This document shows, piece after piece, positions 61,368 through 64,000 of a DNA stretch of 64,000 nucleotides. Position 1 is the first letter of the stretch. The number at the start of each line of letters is the position of its first letter. The notes under the pieces were generated by a model that made no database searches, was not told the origin of the DNA, and saw nothing but the letters and a program-made list of their open reading frames with translations. A program made the translations under genes and the position numbers. Source of the stretch: Echinicola vietnamensis DSM 17526 (GTDB lineage: Bacteria > Bacteroidota > Bacteroidia > Cytophagales > Cyclobacteriaceae); NCBI RefSeq assembly GCF_000325705.1, contig NC_019904.1, forward strand, positions 2,358,001 to 2,422,000, given 5' to 3'.

Positions 61368-62440
61368 TAAAGTTGCTGGATAAACTGATCATTAAGGATT
61401 TTTTGAAAACCTACTTTTTTGTGGTGTTGATGCTGATCTTAATTGTATTGGTATTGGACTTCACTGAAAAGAATGATGATTTTATCCGTAATAATGTGCC
61501 TACACCGGAGATCTTGAAGTACATGTTCAATTATGGGCTGTACCTCAATAACCTGCTGACGCCGATTACGGTGTTTATTTCGGTGATTTTTATTACCTCC
61601 CGAATGGCAGGCAGGACGGAAATAGTGGCTATTCTGAGCAGTGGAGTGAGCTTTGTCCGGATGCTAAGACCTTTTCTGATAGGAGCGTCCATGATTGCAA
61701 TTGCCAGTTTTTTGCTTAACGGCTGGGTGCTGCCAGGGGCTACGGCTGGCGTGTATAACTTTAAGATGGAGTACCTTGAAGATGATGCCCAGTACAACTA
61801 CCAAAACCTCCATGTAAAAGTAGCCCCCGACGTATACGCTTATATCAGTAAATACTATACCGGGCCTAAGACAGGCTATACCTTTACCTTAGAGCATATA
61901 GAAGATGGAAAGCTGATCTCAAAGCTGTCGGCAGATCGGATCGTCTGGGATACGGCTGCAAATGCCTGGGAGGTCAGAAATTATAAAATCCGGACGCTGG
62001 AGGATATGGAAGAAGCCTATGAAGTAGGAGAGGAGATGGATACGGTGCTTTCCATTACCCCCGCCGATTTTGATTTACCGCCAAATCACCACGAAACCCT
62101 GAACCTGCCCGAGCTGAGCAGACAGATTAAGGTGCTGGAGGACCGTGGTGCCGATAATGTAAACTTTTATAAAATTGAACGGTATGTGCGGTTTATGTCT
62201 CCCTTTGCAGCCATCATTCTGACATTTATTGGTGTGATCGTGGCGTCGAAAAAGACGCGGGGTGGATCAGGTTTTAAGATAGCCTTGGGCTTCCTTTTGG
62301 CTTTTGTGTATATCATATTGTTCCTGTTGTCCAGAACATTTGCAGAGGCCGGCACGCCTTATCCGATACTAGCTGTCTGGTCGCCCAATATTATTTTTGC
62401 CATCACAGGTTTGGTGATGTATAAAACGATTCCTCGGTAG
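61364..62440 (+). CDS. LptF/LptG-family lipopolysaccharide export permease
   Basis: The 358-residue YjgP/YjgQ-type protein has two membrane segments near each end and a central periplasmic jelly-roll domain. MIKLLDKLIIKDFLKTYFFVV at the N-terminus (shown as LLDKLIIKDFLKTYFF) is typical, as is the segment LTPITVFISVIFITSRMAGRTE, here LTPITVFISVIF. With LptB it extracts LPS from the inner membrane and passes it to LptC and the periplasmic bridge. Whether it is LptF or LptG cannot be settled. I start at the ATG at 61364, which overlaps the tgt stop; the same frame extends further upstream inside tgt, but that part is not membrane-like. Confidence 0.9.
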   Translation: MIKLLDKLIIKDFLKTYFFVVLMLILIVLVLDFTEKNDDFIRNNVPTPEILKYMFNYGLYLNNLLTPITVFISVIFITSRMAGRTEIVAILSSGVSFVRMLRPFLIGASMIAIASFLLNGWVLPGATAGVYNFKMEYLEDDAQYNYQNLHVKVAPDVYAYISKYYTGPKTGYTFTLEHIEDGKLISKLSADRIVWDTAANAWEVRNYKIRTLEDMEEAYEVGEEMDTVLSITPADFDLPPNHHETLNLPELSRQIKVLEDRGADNVNFYKIERYVRFMSPFAAIILTFIGVIVASKKTRGGSGFKIALGFLLAFVYIILFLLSRTFAEAGTPYPILAVWSPNIIFAITGLVMYKTIPR

Positions 62441-62444
62441 CGGT

Positions 62445-63365
62445 ATGACAGGTGCATCTTTCAAGGATTATTTAATGCTCCATCTCACGGTTTTGATATG
62501 GGGATTTACCGCTATTTTGGGCCTTTTGATCGTGATACCGGCGGTAGAAATCGTATTCTATAGGACCTTATTGGCGTCAGTGATGCTGGGAGTGATTTTT
62601 ATGATCCAAGGCAGACACGTGAAGATGCCTGTAAAAGAGCTTGGCAAAGTGATCGGGACGGGAATGCTGATAGGCTTGCATTGGATTTTGTTTTTTGGAG
62701 CAGCCAGGGTGTCCACAGCCTCTGTATGTCTTGCCGGGGTGGCCACCTGCTCTTTATGGACGGCTTTTATAGAACCGTGGGTAAACCATTCCAAAATCAA
62801 ATGGTATGAAGTAATGCTGGGGATTATGGTGCTAGTGGGATTATATGTGATCTTCAGGTTTGAGGTCCAGCACTGGAAGGGACTGGCCATGGCCATTGGT
62901 GCTGCTTTTTTGGGGGCTTGTTTTACCGTAAGCAATGGACAGTTGACCAAAAAACACGCTGCCTATGTCATTACTTTTTATGAGATGATAGGGGCCTGCT
63001 TGTTTTCCCTGTTGTTCATGCCGATTTATGTACAGTTTTGGGCAGGAGAAGAAGGGTTGCAGCTTGTTCCCGCTCCGATGGATTGGTTTTGGTTGTTGCT
63101 GCTGGGAGGTGTGTGTACGGTATATGCTTTTTCTGTTTCAGTGGAACTCATGAGAAGGCTAAGTGTATTTGTCATTAACCTGACTGTTAACTTAGAACCC
63201 GTTTACGGAATTATCCTTGCCGTGTTGATTTTCGGAGACCAAGAGAAAATGACGCCTGGGTTTTATATGGGCACCTTGATTATCCTTGCCTCCGTCATCA
63301 TGTATCCCGTTTTTAATTTCTTATACAGAAGAAAAAAGAACAAGCAATTGTTAAGAATGCAGTAA
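62445..63365 (+). CDS. EamA/DMT-family transporter
   Basis: This 306-residue protein has ten hydrophobic segments in two EamA repeats. It begins with LHLTVLIWGFTAILGLLIV, and the second repeat includes FYEMIGACLFSLLFM. The end of the second repeat has LTVNLEPVYGIILAVLIFGD, the usual drug/metabolite transporter signature, and the C-terminus is basic (RRKKNKQLLRMQ). Substrates of such exporters vary widely and cannot be read here. It starts four bases after the Lpt permease gene, so tgt, the permease and this gene probably form one operon. Confidence 0.9.
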   Translation: MTGASFKDYLMLHLTVLIWGFTAILGLLIVIPAVEIVFYRTLLASVMLGVIFMIQGRHVKMPVKELGKVIGTGMLIGLHWILFFGAARVSTASVCLAGVATCSLWTAFIEPWVNHSKIKWYEVMLGIMVLVGLYVIFRFEVQHWKGLAMAIGAAFLGACFTVSNGQLTKKHAAYVITFYEMIGACLFSLLFMPIYVQFWAGEEGLQLVPAPMDWFWLLLLGGVCTVYAFSVSVELMRRLSVFVINLTVNLEPVYGIILAVLIFGDQEKMTPGFYMGTLIILASVIMYPVFNFLYRRKKNKQLLRMQ

Positions 63366-63396
63366 TTCCGGATTTGGAAAGATAAAGAGGTTTGAG

Positions 63397-64000
63397 TTAG
63401 CACTTCCCCGCGAAGGTGAAGTACTCCTTAGGCCAATTGCCAAGCTCAGTTTCTTTATCGAATAGCCCAAAGACAGTGGATCCTGAGCCTGACATGGCTG
63501 CATAAAAGGCTCCCATTTCATAGAGTTTTGCTTTAATATCCGCGATTTCTGGATGTTTTGGGAAGATGCTTGCCTCAAAATCATTGACCAGCCGGTCCTG
63601 CCAAAGGTCACGGTCCGCAAGGGTCGCTCCGAGATCATGCTCAGGTGGTTTTGGCGTGACTCCTTCGTAGGCTTCTTTGGTGCCGATATGGATATTGGGA
63701 TTGATGAGGATAAGGTAGCAGCCTTTTAGGTCTAAGGAAATGTCTTCAAGGATTTCTCCTCTGCCAGTGGCAATTTTAGGTGTGTTTTCGATGAAGAATG
63801 GGCAGTCGCTACCGAGTTGGGCGGCATAATCTTCCAAGAACCAATTTTCCAAGTGAAGGTCAAACAAGGTGTTCATCATCGTGAGGGCAAAGGCCGCGTC
63901 GGCAGATCCGCCGCCTAGTCCTGCCCCCATGGGGATAGCCTTATGGAGGTGGAAATGTACATGGGGAAGGTCATTGAAATCCCTTCTCATCAACTTAAAA
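63397..64000 (-). CDS. ispE: 4-diphosphocytidyl-2-C-methyl-D-erythritol kinase, N-terminus outside the window
   Basis: IspE phosphorylates CDP-ME at the 2-position in the MEP isoprenoid pathway (EC 2.7.1.148). About 200 C-terminal residues of this GHMP kinase are present and the frame runs past base 64000. The ATP-binding motif PMGAGLGGGSADAA and the third GHMP motif MSGSGSTVFGLF are clear, and LGSDCPFFI is IspE-specific. It agrees with ispH at 5569 that this organism uses the MEP pathway. It converges with the EamA gene. Confidence 0.93.
   Translation of the reverse strand, partial: FKLMRRDFNDLPHVHFHLHKAIPMGAGLGGGSADAAFALTMMNTLFDLHLENWFLEDYAAQLGSDCPFFIENTPKIATGRGEILEDISLDLKGCYLILINPNIHIGTKEAYEGVTPKPPEHDLGATLADRDLWQDRLVNDFEASIFPKHPEIADIKAKLYEMGAFYAAMSGSGSTVFGLFDKETELGNWPKEYFTFAGKC

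Overview
The window looks like a chromosomal segment of a marine-type Bacteroidota, most like the Cyclobacteriaceae (Echinicola/Algoriphagus relatives). The signs are a SusC/SusD pair, lipoproteins with short Bacteroidota-style signals, Na+-translocating NQR genes, a DNA polymerase III alpha with a fused exonuclease, promoter boxes of the TAnnTTTG type, and few Shine-Dalgarno sequences. No rRNA, tRNA, CRISPR array or prophage was seen. The genus-level placement is inference.

Region 1 (1-22 kb) is mostly core genome: the end of an NRDE-family protein, a YpdA-like flavoprotein, a membrane histidine kinase, adenine deaminase, cmk-ispH, nqrABCDE (no nqrF, and a terminator right after nqrE), a DUF502 membrane protein, a single IS110-family element, trxA, dnaE with an N-terminal DEDDh exonuclease, a fused trehalose-6-P synthase/phosphatase, and a six-bladed propeller lipoprotein.

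Region 2 (22-51 kb) is the most interesting part and reads as a peptidoglycan/N-acetylmuramic acid (MurNAc) scavenging locus. One minus-strand operon encodes a BadF-type amino-sugar kinase, MurQ etherase, a DigH/YddW-like glycan hydrolase and a sodium:solute symporter. Around it are an amidase lipoprotein, a second amidase gene broken by one in-frame amber codon, a NarL-type response regulator, and a large AAA/TPR/GAF histidine kinase that may be its partner. Downstream come SusC/SusD, an atypical polysaccharide deacetylase, a GH9 enzyme, a GH3 (NagZ) plus beta-lactamase-fold (AmiE-like) fusion, a metallophosphoesterase/PQQ-propeller protein and NamZ (exo-N-acetylmuramidase). Together these could bind wall fragments at the outer membrane, trim them to GlcNAc and MurNAc in the periplasm, import and phosphorylate the sugars, and convert MurNAc-6-P to GlcNAc-6-P. 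Four copies of an 18-bp palindrome, consensus ATCCCTGAAAAYAGGGAT, lie upstream of the kinase-murQ operon, both amidase genes and susCD, and nowhere else noticed in the window. They look like the operator of an undescribed regulon.

Region 3 (51-55.5 kb) is A+T-richer. It holds two tandem paralogues of unknown function without signal peptides (a shared N-terminal domain plus a LamG-like domain; the second also has a polysaccharide-lyase-like domain) and a hexapeptide acetyltransferase. It resembles an acquired surface-polysaccharide island.

Region 4 (55.5-64 kb) returns to core genes: a GH15 glycosidase, rsmG, an ECF sigma factor overlapping a glycosyltransferase, tgt (without the usual zinc cysteines), an LptF/G permease, an EamA transporter, and ispE cut by the window edge.
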